Assembly (NCBI RefSeq): GCF_900112455.1
Contig: NZ_FOLT01000003.1
Coordinates: 248,001 to 312,000, forward strand
Reading direction: 5' to 3'
Length of the DNA stretch: 64,000 nt
Source: Alkalibacterium subtropicum
GTDB taxonomy: Bacteria; Bacillota; Bacilli; Lactobacillales; Carnobacteriaceae_A
The notes below the pieces were generated by a model. The model saw only the letters and a program-made list of their open reading frames with translations. It had not been told where the DNA came from and ran no database searches. The position numbers and the translations under genes are program-made. Below, one piece after another: positions 28,356-36,196 of the stretch (its first letter is position 1; each line of letters opens with the position of its first letter).

Positions 28356-28403
28356 CGTCATGCTCCTTTACTTTAACTATGCGTTTTGCATACTATCTTT
28401 TTT

Positions 28404-28645
28404 TGACAAAATAAAAAACCCCATCCCAATAGAGGGACGAGGTCAACACGCGGTACCACCCTTGTTCAAAAGTTTCCTTTTGCACTTCTGCATAACGGCG
28501 CATACCGAGATCACTTACCGATCTACATACCTTTCTGCTCAAAGGATCCTTACAGAGAGGTGATGAAAGTGAACTTCCGCAAATGATCCAATCGATGCTT
28601 TCAGCCGGGGCACCGTTCTCTAACCTTGTCTCATCAACGTACTCT
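28404..28645 (-). promoter_or_regulatory. T-box riboswitch of pheST
   Basis: On the minus strand the leader carries the T-box core AAGGGTGGTACCGCG (28449-28463), which pairs with the uncharged tRNA acceptor end, followed by a GC-rich terminator (28412-28444) that ends in TTTTTTA. Further upstream lies a Stem I-like region with AGAGAACGGTGCCCCGGC and, near its 3' side, AAGTTCACTTTC, whose UUC would be the Phe specifier codon. Uncharged tRNA-Phe is expected to favour the antiterminator and read-through into pheS. Confidence 0.9.
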
Positions 28646-28660
28646 TTTTCATCTCTTGTT

Positions 28661-29008
28661 TTAGTCTATTTCACAGATCCACTGATCTGCCCATTCCTGA
28701 ATTTCAGTCATGACATTTTTAAGGGATTTTCCTTTTTCAGTTAAACAATAGCCTGATTTCATCTCACAGGAATCGTCCAAGTCTCTTGTTACAATATCTT
28801 CTTTTTCAAGCTCTTTCAAGCGTTCAACTAACACGCGGTCGCTGACGCCGGATATTGACTGAGATAAATCTTTAAAACGACGAGGTCCATCCAACAATAC
28901 ATCAATAATCAAGCCTGTCCACTTTTTACCTAGGATGGCAAAGGTCTGTTCAAACTTCGGGCAAATGACTTTATCTTGAACTGTATCTGTTGTAGCCATT
29001 TCTATCAT
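28661..29008 (-). CDS. HxlR family winged-helix regulator
   Basis: A 115-residue DNA-binding protein of the HxlR type, with the family pattern CPKFEQTFAILGKKWTGLII, a winged helix (RRFKDLSQSISGVSDRVLVE) and the beta wing (MKSGYCLTEKGKSL). Two other cysteines (in DDSCEM and WICEID) occur besides the conserved N-terminal one; HxlR proteins often sense thiol-reactive electrophiles through that cysteine. It is not next to an obvious target. Its transcript would run directly into the pheST T-box leader, which begins just after its stop. Confidence 0.88.
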   Translation of the reverse strand: MIEMATTDTVQDKVICPKFEQTFAILGKKWTGLIIDVLLDGPRRFKDLSQSISGVSDRVLVERLKELEKEDIVTRDLDDSCEMKSGYCLTEKGKSLKNVMTEIQEWADQWICEID

Positions 29009-29108
29009 ATGCTGTCACCTCTACTTTCACACTAAACAGTATACCACTAACAGAATTAAAATGGTACGCCCCATTCCGAATTTTCAAAATTTAGATTTTC
29101 GTTCACAA

Positions 29109-30476
29109 TTACAGAAATTCGATCAGCATGGTCGCAATAGTAAAGTAAATGATCAGACTCAGCGAGTCATTGATGGTCGTTATAAAAGGTCCTGAAGCTA
29201 CTGCCGGATCGATCTTGAATTTATTGATGATGGTCGGTATGGTCGTCCCGATAACGGTCGCCAGACTCACTGTGATGAACATGGACACAGCGATGATAAA
29301 GGCCAGTACGGGATTGCCGTAAACCACCACAACGATGCCGATCATGACGATCCCGGCGATCAGACCCATGATCATCCCGGCACCCAGTTCATTTTTTATG
29401 GTCTGGAAGAAGCTGTCTTTGTCCCGGTCATCATCGACGGTCAGATTTCTGACCGCAACAGCCAGCGACTGCGTTCCCACATTACCGGCTGTCCCCATCA
29501 TGATGGGCATGAATGCGGCCAAAAGGACCACCGATTCCAGGGTCTCTTCAAAGATGCCGATGAGTCCGCCAGTGATCATGCCCAGAAACAACAGGACAAC
29601 GATCCAGGGAATACGCGCTTTTGCTGTAGAGAGTGGCGAAGGTTTGCGGCGGTCTTCATCTCCACGACTGATCGCAGCAAATTCGTTGAAGTCCTCCGTC
29701 GTTTCCTCTTCTATAATATCCATGACATCATCGACCGTGACGATGCCCTGCATAGTTCCGTCAAAGCCCAGTACAGGGGCGGCGAGCAAGTCGTAGTCCT
29801 GAATGACACGCGCCACGTGTTCCTGGTCATCACTGACTTTAACAGAAACGACCTGGTTGAACATGATATTTTCCACGATCTCATCTTCCGGTGACAGCAG
29901 CAGGTCTCTTAAAGACAGCACACCTACAAGTCTTTCTTTATCATCGATAACATATAAATAATAAATCGTTTCTGCTTCACGGCCGATCTTTCTCAAACGT
30001 TTGACGACTTCAGCCATAGATTCTGTATTTTTGATGGCAATGAACTCTTTCGTCATGATCGAGCCGGCAGTTTCTGCCTCGTAAGCCATGATTTCCTGAA
30101 CCCGCTGGCTCTCTTCATCGTCCATCATGTCCAGCAATGTCTGATTATCTGTCTCGTCACTCTCAGTCAGGAATCGAGCCACGTCATCCGCAGCCATTGT
30201 ATTGAAGACTTCAGCCATATAGGCATCCGGCAAGTACTGGACGGCAGCTTCCTGATCTTCCGTTTCCATCCATTCGAATATTTCCGCAAACTCTTCAGGC
30301 GTCAGAAATTCAGATATTTTACGTTTCTTATCTGGATACAGCAGATGAAACACTTCATGCTGGTCCCGGTCATGCAGTCTTAAAAACAGTTCTCGAAAAG
30401 CCTGCTTGTCGTTTTCTTTGGCTGCCTTAAATATGTGTTCGTAGGTTTTCTGTTTATTGCTTTTTACTAGTTTCAT
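29109..30476 (-). CDS. mgtE: Magnesium transporter MgtE
   Basis: A 455-residue Mg2+ channel. The cytoplasmic part holds the superhelical N domain (about residues 10-125) and two CBS motifs (about 130-250; ETIYYLYVIDDKERLVGVLS, LAAPVLGFDGTMQGIVTVDD), which close the pore when Mg2+ is high. Five membrane helices follow (about 280-455), with PIMMGTAGNVGTQSLAVAVR in the pore region. ATG at 30476 is preceded by AAGGGTG; an in-frame start 14 codons upstream would overlap the leader ORF more and has no binding site. Expression is governed by the M-box upstream and possibly by the leader ORF. Confidence 0.94.
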   Translation of the reverse strand: MKLVKSNKQKTYEHIFKAAKENDKQAFRELFLRLHDRDQHEVFHLLYPDKKRKISEFLTPEEFAEIFEWMETEDQEAAVQYLPDAYMAEVFNTMAADDVARFLTESDETDNQTLLDMMDDEESQRVQEIMAYEAETAGSIMTKEFIAIKNTESMAEVVKRLRKIGREAETIYYLYVIDDKERLVGVLSLRDLLLSPEDEIVENIMFNQVVSVKVSDDQEHVARVIQDYDLLAAPVLGFDGTMQGIVTVDDVMDIIEEETTEDFNEFAAISRGDEDRRKPSPLSTAKARIPWIVVLLFLGMITGGLIGIFEETLESVVLLAAFMPIMMGTAGNVGTQSLAVAVRNLTVDDDRDKDSFFQTIKNELGAGMIMGLIAGIVMIGIVVVVYGNPVLAFIIAVSMFITVSLATVIGTTIPTIINKFKIDPAVASGPFITTINDSLSLIIYFTIATMLIEFL

Positions 30477-30573
30477 GGTCAAAACACCCTTCTCTATGCC
30501 GGTTTGGCGATGGTACATAATATAAAGCTAACTGGTTCTTATAATTATTGATTGACAAGGGAACCGGATCCAT
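30454..30573 (-). CDS. Putative 39-codon leader ORF overlapping the mgtE start
   Basis: Between the M-box terminator and mgtE there is an ORF starting MDPVPLSINN and ending HETSKKQ. It has a near-perfect binding site, GGAGGTGA, five bases before its ATG, far better than that of mgtE. It is in a different frame and its stop lies 20 nt inside mgtE, so translation of the two must interact. The early Asp-Pro-Val-Pro resembles the acidic/proline starts of enterobacterial MgtL and MgtP leader peptides that sense Mg2+ through ribosome stability. The resemblance is short and the regulatory role is inference. Confidence 0.5.
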   Translation of the reverse strand: MDPVPLSINNYKNQLALYYVPSPNRHREGCFDHETSKKQ

Positions 30574-30662
30574 TCGCCTCACCTCCATTTTCCGAGAATT
30601 TTTTAAGAAGGTATCATAGAAATACATCACTGACTGATCACCTTAAAGATAAATATACAGTC

Positions 30663-30890
30663 AAAAAAACACGCTGCGTTATGAGCGTGTCAAGAAAATG
30701 AACGGTATGTCATCTCCCAAAACACCTCTGTCGTTGAGCTTCAGCTTCACATGGCATAGAGAAATGTTCTCAGCTACGTTAAGAATCCCCTTCATCCGAA
30801 AATTCCTGCTGACCCGTTGGCGTCTTTAGACATTTCCGGGCAGTAGCGTGTCTCCATATGGTAGCCTCACCTAACAAGGTTACTGTTATC
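30663..30890 (-). promoter_or_regulatory. M-box (ykoK) magnesium riboswitch of mgtE
   Basis: On the minus strand the leader contains GTTAGGTGAGGCTACCATAT followed by GGAGACACGCTACTGCCC, the diagnostic first half of the M-box, then GACGCCAACGGGTCAGCAGG and further conserved segments. It ends in a terminator with arms GACACGCT and AGCGTGT and a run of seven T (30663-30691). High Mg2+ should favour the compact aptamer and termination before mgtE. Confidence 0.92.
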
Positions 30891-30996
30891 TTTCGTACTA
30901 ATCATAACGAATCTTATTTACTCAAGCAAGCAATAATTATCATATCAACTGTAACAGGAAGCGACTTTTGGGAAATGTCGATACGAAGCGTTATCT

Positions 30997-31025
30997 TTGT
31001 AGCAGTCTCCCAGATTACTTATACT
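30997..31025 (+). promoter_or_regulatory. Likely sigma-A promoter of the lipoprotein gene
   Basis: TTGTAG, 17 nt, TATACT, placed 50 bases upstream of the lipoprotein start codon. Confidence 0.6.
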
Positions 31026-31074
31026 TAATGAGTAAGGACACACGTTTCAAGTCGATTATTCAAGGAGGGTTACA

Positions 31075-31491
31075 ATGAACAAAAGAAAACTGATCGTTCT
31101 ATTTATGGCTGCCTTAACCTTAGGTGCCTGTACAACAGAGGATGATCCCGGCGAAACAGAAGGCCTGGATCCGATCGAGGAAGAAGCCGCTATAGAAGAC
31201 GAACCCAACGAGGCCATCATTACAGAGGAAGATCTGGCGCCGGTGAGCGATGAAGAGCTCGAACAGGCTGAACTTGTTGAAAATCTGGACGAATATGAAG
31301 AGTTTGCTGAACAGGACGGCTTTGATCCAAACGATTATGACGCTTATTTAGTCTCAGAAGGAACAAGACGTGTCTTCGTATTCATGGAAGGCGATGTGCA
31401 AATCTTTAAAACCATTTATGTCGAAGAAGACAACAGTCTGGAGATCATCGACGTAGCCAATGAGCAAGTCATTCAGAATTCACCGATTTAA
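31075..31491 (+). CDS. Small acidic lipoprotein of unknown function
   Basis: A 138-residue secreted lipoprotein. MNKRKLIVLFMAALTLGAC is a lipoprotein signal with lipobox LGAC (Cys19). The mature protein has about 60 very acidic residues (EEEAAIEDEPNEAIITEE) and then a compact C-terminal segment with beta-strand character (TRRVFVFMEGDVQIFKTIYV). I recognise no family. GGAGGG precedes the ATG, and a good promoter is visible upstream. It lies 38 nt before the SDR gene on the same strand and may be cotranscribed with it. Confidence 0.75.
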   Translation: MNKRKLIVLFMAALTLGACTTEDDPGETEGLDPIEEEAAIEDEPNEAIITEEDLAPVSDEELEQAELVENLDEYEEFAEQDGFDPNDYDAYLVSEGTRRVFVFMEGDVQIFKTIYVEEDNSLEIIDVANEQVIQNSPI

Positions 31492-31529
31492 ACTTTTTGA
31501 TCCATTTATTTTAAGAAAGGACGGTTTTA

Positions 31530-32396
31530 ATGAGCAGAGAAGAAAATCTTAAATCTCAAAAGCCGAAGAAAGAATATTTGATGGATGATGACCGCCAGAA
31601 TCTGGACCCGGTCCCGCAAGTGGAAAGTGATGCCTATAAACCGGCAGATAAAATGAAAGGCTTCAATACCATCGTGACCGGTGCAGACAGCGGTATCGGC
31701 CGTGCGGTGGCCATTGCCTTTGCCAAAGAAGGCGCAAATGTTGCCCTGGTCGACTTAGAAGACAATGAAGATCTTAAATCAGCCAAGGCACGCATTGAAG
31801 AATTAGGCGTGAAATGCCTGACTTTTGCCGGCGATGTGGGTGACGAAGATTTTGTTAAAGAGACAGTGAAGGCTGTTGCGGATGAATGGAACACTATCCA
31901 TGTCCTGGTCAATAATGCTGCCGAACAGCATGCCCAGGAAAGCCTCATGGATATCAGTGCAGAACAGCTGGACCGGACATTCCGGACGAATATCTTTTCA
32001 ACTATCTTCTGGTCACGGGAAGTCTTCCCCTACTTAGCTGAAAACGGTGCGGTGATCAACTCCTCCTCCGTTACAGCTTACAAAGGATCTCCCGGACTGA
32101 TGGATTATGCGTCGACTAAAGGGGCCATCATCGCCTTTACCCGGTCGCTGGCTCAGAACAAAGAGTTCATCGAGAAGAAAGTCCGCGTGAACGCTGTGGC
32201 TCCAGGACCTATCTGGACACCGCTTATCCCGGCCACTCTAGGCAGTTCTTATGAAGAACATGCGGGTGTGCCGATGGATCGTCCCGGTGAACCTTACGAA
32301 CTGGCGCCGGCTTATGTCTACCTCGCCACGAGTGATTCCAGTTATGTCACCGGCCAGACGCTTCACGTCAATGGCGGCACCGTCGTCAACGGCTGA
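31530..32396 (+). CDS. SDR family oxidoreductase
   Basis: A 288-residue short-chain dehydrogenase of the YhdF/YhxC/GSP39 group, which carries an N-terminal extension of about 45 residues (KKEYLMDDDRQNLDP) before the Rossmann fold. The cofactor loop TGADSGIGRAVA, NNAAEQH, the catalytic Ser (NSSSVTAYKG) and the YxxxK (YASTKGA) are all present. Such proteins are general stress proteins in Bacillus; the substrate is unknown. AAGGACGG stands before the ATG. Its own terminator has been split by an insertion sequence. Confidence 0.9.
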   Translation: MSREENLKSQKPKKEYLMDDDRQNLDPVPQVESDAYKPADKMKGFNTIVTGADSGIGRAVAIAFAKEGANVALVDLEDNEDLKSAKARIEELGVKCLTFAGDVGDEDFVKETVKAVADEWNTIHVLVNNAAEQHAQESLMDISAEQLDRTFRTNIFSTIFWSREVFPYLAENGAVINSSSVTAYKGSPGLMDYASTKGAIIAFTRSLAQNKEFIEKKVRVNAVAPGPIWTPLIPATLGSSYEEHAGVPMDRPGEPYELAPAYVYLATSDSSYVTGQTLHVNGGTVVNG

Positions 32397-32416
32397 GTTT
32401 TATATATTATGTATAA

Positions 32417-32434
32417 AGAAACCCGATGAATCTT
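32417..32434 (+). terminator. Left half of the SDR terminator, interrupted by the IS
   Basis: AAACCCGATGAATC lies directly left of the IS, and its complement GATTCATCGGGTTTT lies directly right (33978-33992). Removing the IS and one copy of the 8-bp duplication restores a 14-bp stem with loop TTCT and a T-run. Confidence 0.85.
32427..32434. repeat. Target site duplication, left copy
   Basis: TGAATCTT, repeated exactly at 33968-33975 on the other side of the IS. Eight bases is the usual duplication of the ISL3 family. Confidence 0.93.
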
Positions 32435-32492
32435 GGTTCTACGTCAACTAACGTTGGTGAAGAATAATAGCTAAATATTTTTAAGTTATCGG

Positions 32493-32540
32493 AGAGTACA
32501 TCTCAGCTACCTAGGCAGCTGATGTGTGCTCTTCATTTTT
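32493..32540 (+). terminator. Hairpin at the left end of the IS
   Basis: AGAGTACATCTCAGCT pairs with AGCTGATGTGTGCTCT with two mismatches and is followed by a T-run on the plus strand. It overlaps the transposase stop and would block plus-strand read-through coming from the SDR gene. Confidence 0.7.
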
Positions 32541-33842
32541 TTTGACAGATTCCTGTTCTATTTGTTGATTAAGCTTGAAGTGCAATATGATTCTATTCTT
32601 GTAATTGGCAAAGTTGCGGTAGCCGTAGGCTACTCGGTTCAGGACCTTTATTTTATTATTGATGCCCTCGATCCGTCCGTTGTTGTACGGATAAATAAAG
32701 GTATGGCGTATCGCACTTAGATGTTTTCTCAACGTCCGCAGGCTTGTCTTCATCTGAGGGGACACATCCGGAGAACAAGGCTGATTCAATATAGCCGACA
32801 ATCGTTCAAAGTCGTTCGCTTCAACGGCCGCAATGATAGACTGATACAAAACGTAGGTGGCCTTTAATGTTGGATCATAGGTAAGTATTTCCGATAGAAT
32901 GGCTGCTTCAGTTCGTTGACCGAACAGGCGGTAGAAGGTATAGGTCGTATAAGTGATATTTTTTTCTTTCTTAAGTAACTTTTTCCAGTAGCGTTTTAAC
33001 CGTCGATACTTTTTCTGATCTTCGCCATTTGAGTTGTTCAGTTGGTTCATTATTGTCACCCGTGTTTTATTCATTGAGCGATTAATAAGTTGGATGATGT
33101 GGAAATGATCAATGATAATATGAGCGTTAGGAAATAGCGTGGGTATGAAGCTCATATAACTGGCGTTCATGTCTATCGTTATGGTCTTCACTTCGCTTCT
33201 TTGCTTGAGGCTGTATCGAGACAAGAAATGTTGAGTGACATAACGACTGTCTTTAGCTGGTAAGATATCCAAAATATCGCCCGTTTCTGCATCAATGTAT
33301 TCAAAAGCCATGCGCCCACTGGCGTATTTAAATTCGTCAAAAGACAAGTTTTCTGGTAGTGAATGATAATGTGGACGGTAACATTCACCTTCTGATGTAA
33401 GGACACGCTGAACACTCGCTTCTGAGACATTGGTGTGCTTGGCTATATCTTTTACCGATCGGGTTTCACCGGATTGAGTCAAGATTTGTGCTTTTATGTA
33501 GTTCGAGACGAAGCAGTTACGTTCAACGACGGGGGTCTGAGCAGTAAAACTTTTACCACAGCGCTTGCACATAAAACGCTGTTTTCTGATACGCAAGTAT
33601 GTAGGCAAGATCCCCGCCATGGGAAAGGTTACCCGAGAGGTCTGAGTTCCATTTTTATAAATACTAAACCCTACATTGGGCGCCTCGCAGTGCGCACATT
33701 CTTTAGGTACATAGGACAATGTGCAGTCAATGAACTTACATTTCTTACCCTTAAAGTCACCTTTGGTGACGCAATCATCGGAAAAAGTGAGATGTTTATC
33801 TTGAATATCTAGAACGTTTCGCATATTATTTGAAGTAGGCAA
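32511..33842 (-). CDS. ISL3 family transposase
   Basis: A 443-residue DDE transposase. The N-terminal zinc-finger-like region shows CAHCEAPN and, further on, CKRCGKSF, typical of ISL3; a helix-turn-helix follows (SVKDIAKHTNVSEASVQRVL). The catalytic domain includes TITIDMNASYMSFIPTLFPN and IIDHFHIIQLINRSMNKTR, and the C-terminal NNGRIEGINNKIKVLNRVAYG holds the last acidic residue. Length is normal and the frame is unbroken. GGAGG lies before the ATG at 33842. Confidence 0.94.
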   Translation of the reverse strand: MPTSNNMRNVLDIQDKHLTFSDDCVTKGDFKGKKCKFIDCTLSYVPKECAHCEAPNVGFSIYKNGTQTSRVTFPMAGILPTYLRIRKQRFMCKRCGKSFTAQTPVVERNCFVSNYIKAQILTQSGETRSVKDIAKHTNVSEASVQRVLTSEGECYRPHYHSLPENLSFDEFKYASGRMAFEYIDAETGDILDILPAKDSRYVTQHFLSRYSLKQRSEVKTITIDMNASYMSFIPTLFPNAHIIIDHFHIIQLINRSMNKTRVTIMNQLNNSNGEDQKKYRRLKRYWKKLLKKEKNITYTTYTFYRLFGQRTEAAILSEILTYDPTLKATYVLYQSIIAAVEANDFERLSAILNQPCSPDVSPQMKTSLRTLRKHLSAIRHTFIYPYNNGRIEGINNKIKVLNRVAYGYRNFANYKNRIILHFKLNQQIEQESVKKNEEHTSAA

Positions 33843-33915
33843 GTGGGTTCCTCCTTAGGTGATGTTTTCGTCGACTATTATTCTACAGGAGAACTCACTT
33901 GTTTTCTAATATAAA

Positions 33916-33959
33916 CAAAAGGACGTTAGTGAGATTCTCTCTCACCAACGTCCTTTATT
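33916..33959 (-). terminator. Hairpin at the right end of the IS
   Basis: AAAGGACGTTGGTGAGA pairs with TCTCACTAACGTCCTTT; on the minus strand TTTTG follows. It sits upstream of the transposase and partly in the terminal repeat, so it would shield the transposase from outside transcription. Confidence 0.75.
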
Positions 33960-33967
33960 GTACAACC

Positions 33968-33975
33968 TGAATCTT
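33968..33975. repeat. Target site duplication, right copy
   Basis: TGAATCTT, the exact match of 32427-32434. Confidence 0.93.
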
Positions 33976-34085
33976 CTGATTCATCGGGTTTTCTCGTTAT
34001 TAAGCTGTCCGGAACTGACTTTCCCGGTTATTAATCGTTCAGCTGCATACTGACTTAGTTCCCTGCCGGTGATCCCGGTAGCAGT

Positions 34086-34213
34086 ACTTATATCAATATA
34101 AAAGTGAGAGAATTAGCGTCACTATCGATTTCAGCACTTTTTTGCGCCCAAGAAAGATCAACAGCGCCACAAAGACCCCAAGCACAACATAAATATAAGT
34201 ATCCTTTACGTAT
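34086..34213 (-). pseudogene. Possible membrane-protein remnant (YibE/F-like segment)
   Basis: On the minus strand a short open stretch reads YVKDTYIYVVLGVFVALLIF followed by LGRKKVLKSIVTLILSLLY and a stop. One hydrophobic helix followed by a basic Gly-Arg-Lys turn and a second hydrophobic stretch resembles the N-terminal part of YibE/F family membrane proteins. No start codon with a binding site and no continuation are present; the next frame stays open for about 35 codons towards the IS. A decayed gene fragment is the likeliest reading, with low certainty. Confidence 0.3.
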
Positions 34214-34542
34214 TATACTGCAAATGACCAAGTCAACAAGCTGTCTTCAGTTGAGTCTGCCATTTTATTGTTGAAATGACAAACTGGCTCGTTACTCACA
34301 TCCGAGTTTGCCATTTTTAGAAGAAAACGACACACTCATTCATTTTTGATTTTTGAGCCGGTCACTTTATAGTTAAAATGACCGGCTCAGGTTCCTGTTA
34401 AGTCTGACTTTGTTATTTCGAACCCAAAATGACAAGATCAGACTTATTTATATTTTGAGTGTGTCATTTCACTGCCATAATGACACGCTCAGCTCCTGTT
34501 TGTATATCGAGTGTGTCATCCATGAACTGTAACGTCACGCGC
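34201..34542. repeat. Palindrome array, 7 units, 51-bp period (family C)
   Basis: Left ends GAG (or GAC) occur at 34253, 34304, 34355, 34406, 34457 and 34509, and the right-arm core AAATGAC or a close variant at 34222, 34274, 34325, 34376, 34427 and 34478: steps of 51 or 52. The unit at 34355-34388 has perfect 10-bp arms GAGCCGGTCA and TGACCGGCTC; the unit at 34457-34490 has GAGTGTGTCA and TGACACGCTC with one G-U type pair. So the arms change together between units. It lies between the IS and the HD gene. No coding potential. Confidence 0.78.
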
Positions 34543-34613
34543 ATCCACATTTTCCTCCGAGACTCGCCTCTTCTTTACTAAACGGTCCATAAAGTAAAAA
34601 AATGATACAACGA

Positions 34614-34668
34614 AAAAGCTGTTTCCATTTATGTCCAAAGAACTTGAACATAAGTAGAAACAGCTTCT
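34614..34668 (-). terminator. Terminator of the HD-domain gene
   Basis: AAGCTGTTTC pairs with GAAACAGCTT, with further pairing of TTTATGT and ACATAAG inside; T-run on the minus strand. Confidence 0.85.
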
Positions 34669-34696
34669 AAACGCAATCGGTATTATAACAAGTGAA

Positions 34697-35224
34697 CTAA
34701 GCGTGAACCACTCTTAGTTTCAAGCTCCACTCAGAAATTTTTTCTTTCACTTTCATTCTTACTGGCGTTGATACTTCATTAATGGCGCAGTATTTATCCA
34801 CACACGTCACAACAAAGCTTTCTTTATATAGAGGGATTCCAGATTTTCTGGTGGTTAAAAACATATGTTTCAGGATGATATCTTTTTCAAGCTCACTTAA
34901 TTCAGTCAGGCGTTGAGCATTTTTAACTGCGATTTTTGGGTGAACACAGTTGTGAGAACCTTCATTCATCGACGCGATCTCTTCTCTGCCTTCATGAAAG
35001 AAATCGTGCAGCAGACCAGCTCTGGCAACTGCTCTCACGTTAAGGTTCAGGCGTTTGGCGATCTTATAACTTACATAGGATACAAATAATGAATGGATCA
35101 GTCGTGTTGTATAGTGGTGATGTGTAATATCATCTAGTTTAAGTAAATCTTCATCTTTAAGTAAATCTTCGACTAATGTCATATAGTCTGTGTCATTTTC
35201 CCAAATTGAACGAACAAATTCCAT
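34697..35224 (-). CDS. HD-domain phosphohydrolase-like protein
   Basis: A 175-residue cytosolic protein with HD-superfamily metal ligands: His in RLIHSLFVSYVSYKIAKRL, the His-Asp pair in GLLHDFFHEG, and later histidines (NCVHPKIAV, LKHMFL). HD proteins hydrolyse phosphate esters, often of nucleotides. The substrate is unknown and no neighbour helps. AAAGGAGA is spaced well before the ATG at 35224, so the six extra upstream codons are excluded. It is monocistronic with its own terminator. Confidence 0.8.
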   Translation of the reverse strand: MEFVRSIWENDTDYMTLVEDLLKDEDLLKLDDITHHHYTTRLIHSLFVSYVSYKIAKRLNLNVRAVARAGLLHDFFHEGREEIASMNEGSHNCVHPKIAVKNAQRLTELSELEKDIILKHMFLTTRKSGIPLYKESFVVTCVDKYCAINEVSTPVRMKVKEKISEWSLKLRVVHA

Positions 35225-35383
35225 GGAAAGTCTCCTTTTCAAACGAGTCAGTGATGTCTGCAGTCGTACGCTATGCGACTGTCCATAAATTATCTTACTC
35301 CTTAAAGTGAAAAAAGAAAAGGAAACAATCCGTTTTTAAAACGTTTTCAAGGCGTTTGTGACAATTTTGTCAAAAACGCCTGA

Positions 35384-36148
35384 TCAATGATAAAGACTGA
35401 ACATCAATATACTGGCTGCGATCGCGACGTTCAGCGATTCTGCCTGACCTTTAATAGGAATATACAGATTTTCATCCGTCTGTTCTAATATCTGAGGATT
35501 CACGCCGTTCCCTTCGTTTCCTACGATCAGGGCAAACTTTTCCTGCGGTTCTATCGAACGATACGAGACCGCTCTTTCATCTAAAGCTGTACCATAGACA
35601 GGAATACCTCTGTCTTTAAACACGCTGATCCATGTTTCGATGTCATCATGGATGATACTCAAGTGAAAGTGGCTGCCTTGAGCTGACCGCAGTGCTTTCG
35701 GATTAAACAAGTCCACGGACCCTTTTCCGATAATGACGCCTTCAAAGCCTGCAGCATCAGCGGTGCGTATCAGGGTGCCGAGATTTCCCGGGTCCTGTAC
35801 TTCATCCAGCATCAAGACCGGTTTATCTCCTCTTAAACTTTCAGGTGATTCCTGACTTTTTATAACGGCCAGTACCCCCTGTTCGGTCACGGCATCGCTC
35901 AGCATGCTGGAAATTTCTTCTGTTACCTCTACAGCGTCTATCTCTCTTTCTTCATATAAATAAGCGTAGTCTGTAACCTTATCCTCTCTGATGACCAGTA
36001 CGTCGATCTCAGCATCAGATTTCATGGCTTCTTCTACTAAATGCAGACCTTCTACAAGGTATCGGTTTTGTTTTTTTCTCCCTTTTCGTGTGAGCAGCTT
36101 TTTCCATTCTTTAACTTGTTTGTTCTGTGTCGATTCGATTCTCTCCAT
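35384..36148 (-). CDS. SpoU/TrmH family RNA 2'-O-methyltransferase
   Basis: A 254-residue SPOUT methyltransferase. The N-terminal substrate-binding domain begins MERIESTQNKQVKEWKKLLT, and the knotted C-terminal domain has all three SpoU motifs: LDEVQDPGNLGTLIRTADAA, FALIVGNEGNGV and IPIKGQAESLNVAIAASILM. It resembles Bacillus YsgA and RlmB-like enzymes that methylate rRNA or tRNA ribose; the target base is not predictable. GGAGGAATAACCGAT precedes the ATG at 36148. Confidence 0.92.
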   Translation of the reverse strand: MERIESTQNKQVKEWKKLLTRKGRKKQNRYLVEGLHLVEEAMKSDAEIDVLVIREDKVTDYAYLYEEREIDAVEVTEEISSMLSDAVTEQGVLAVIKSQESPESLRGDKPVLMLDEVQDPGNLGTLIRTADAAGFEGVIIGKGSVDLFNPKALRSAQGSHFHLSIIHDDIETWISVFKDRGIPVYGTALDERAVSYRSIEPQEKFALIVGNEGNGVNPQILEQTDENLYIPIKGQAESLNVAIAASILMFSLYH

Positions 36149-36196
36149 ATCGGTTATTCCTCCAGGCATTAGTCTTCTTCATTCAGTATACACGAC

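Larger units (their letters stand above)
32435..33967 (-). mobile_element. ISL3-family insertion sequence, 1533 bp, complete
   Basis: The left end GGTTCTACGTCAACTAACGT and the right end, read inward, GGTTGTACAATAAAGGACGT are imperfect terminal inverted repeats of about 26-30 bp that share ACGTTGGTGA. One transposase gene fills the element. Perfect 8-bp target duplications flank it, so the insertion looks recent and the element potentially active. Hairpins just inside both ends (32493-32540 and 33916-33959) would stop incoming transcription. Confidence 0.93.

Noticed and set aside
34000-34110. Gene reading TATGITGRELSQYAAERL on the minus strand
   Set aside because: No start codon with a binding site, only about 40 codons, and I can name no family; treated as part of the possible remnant.
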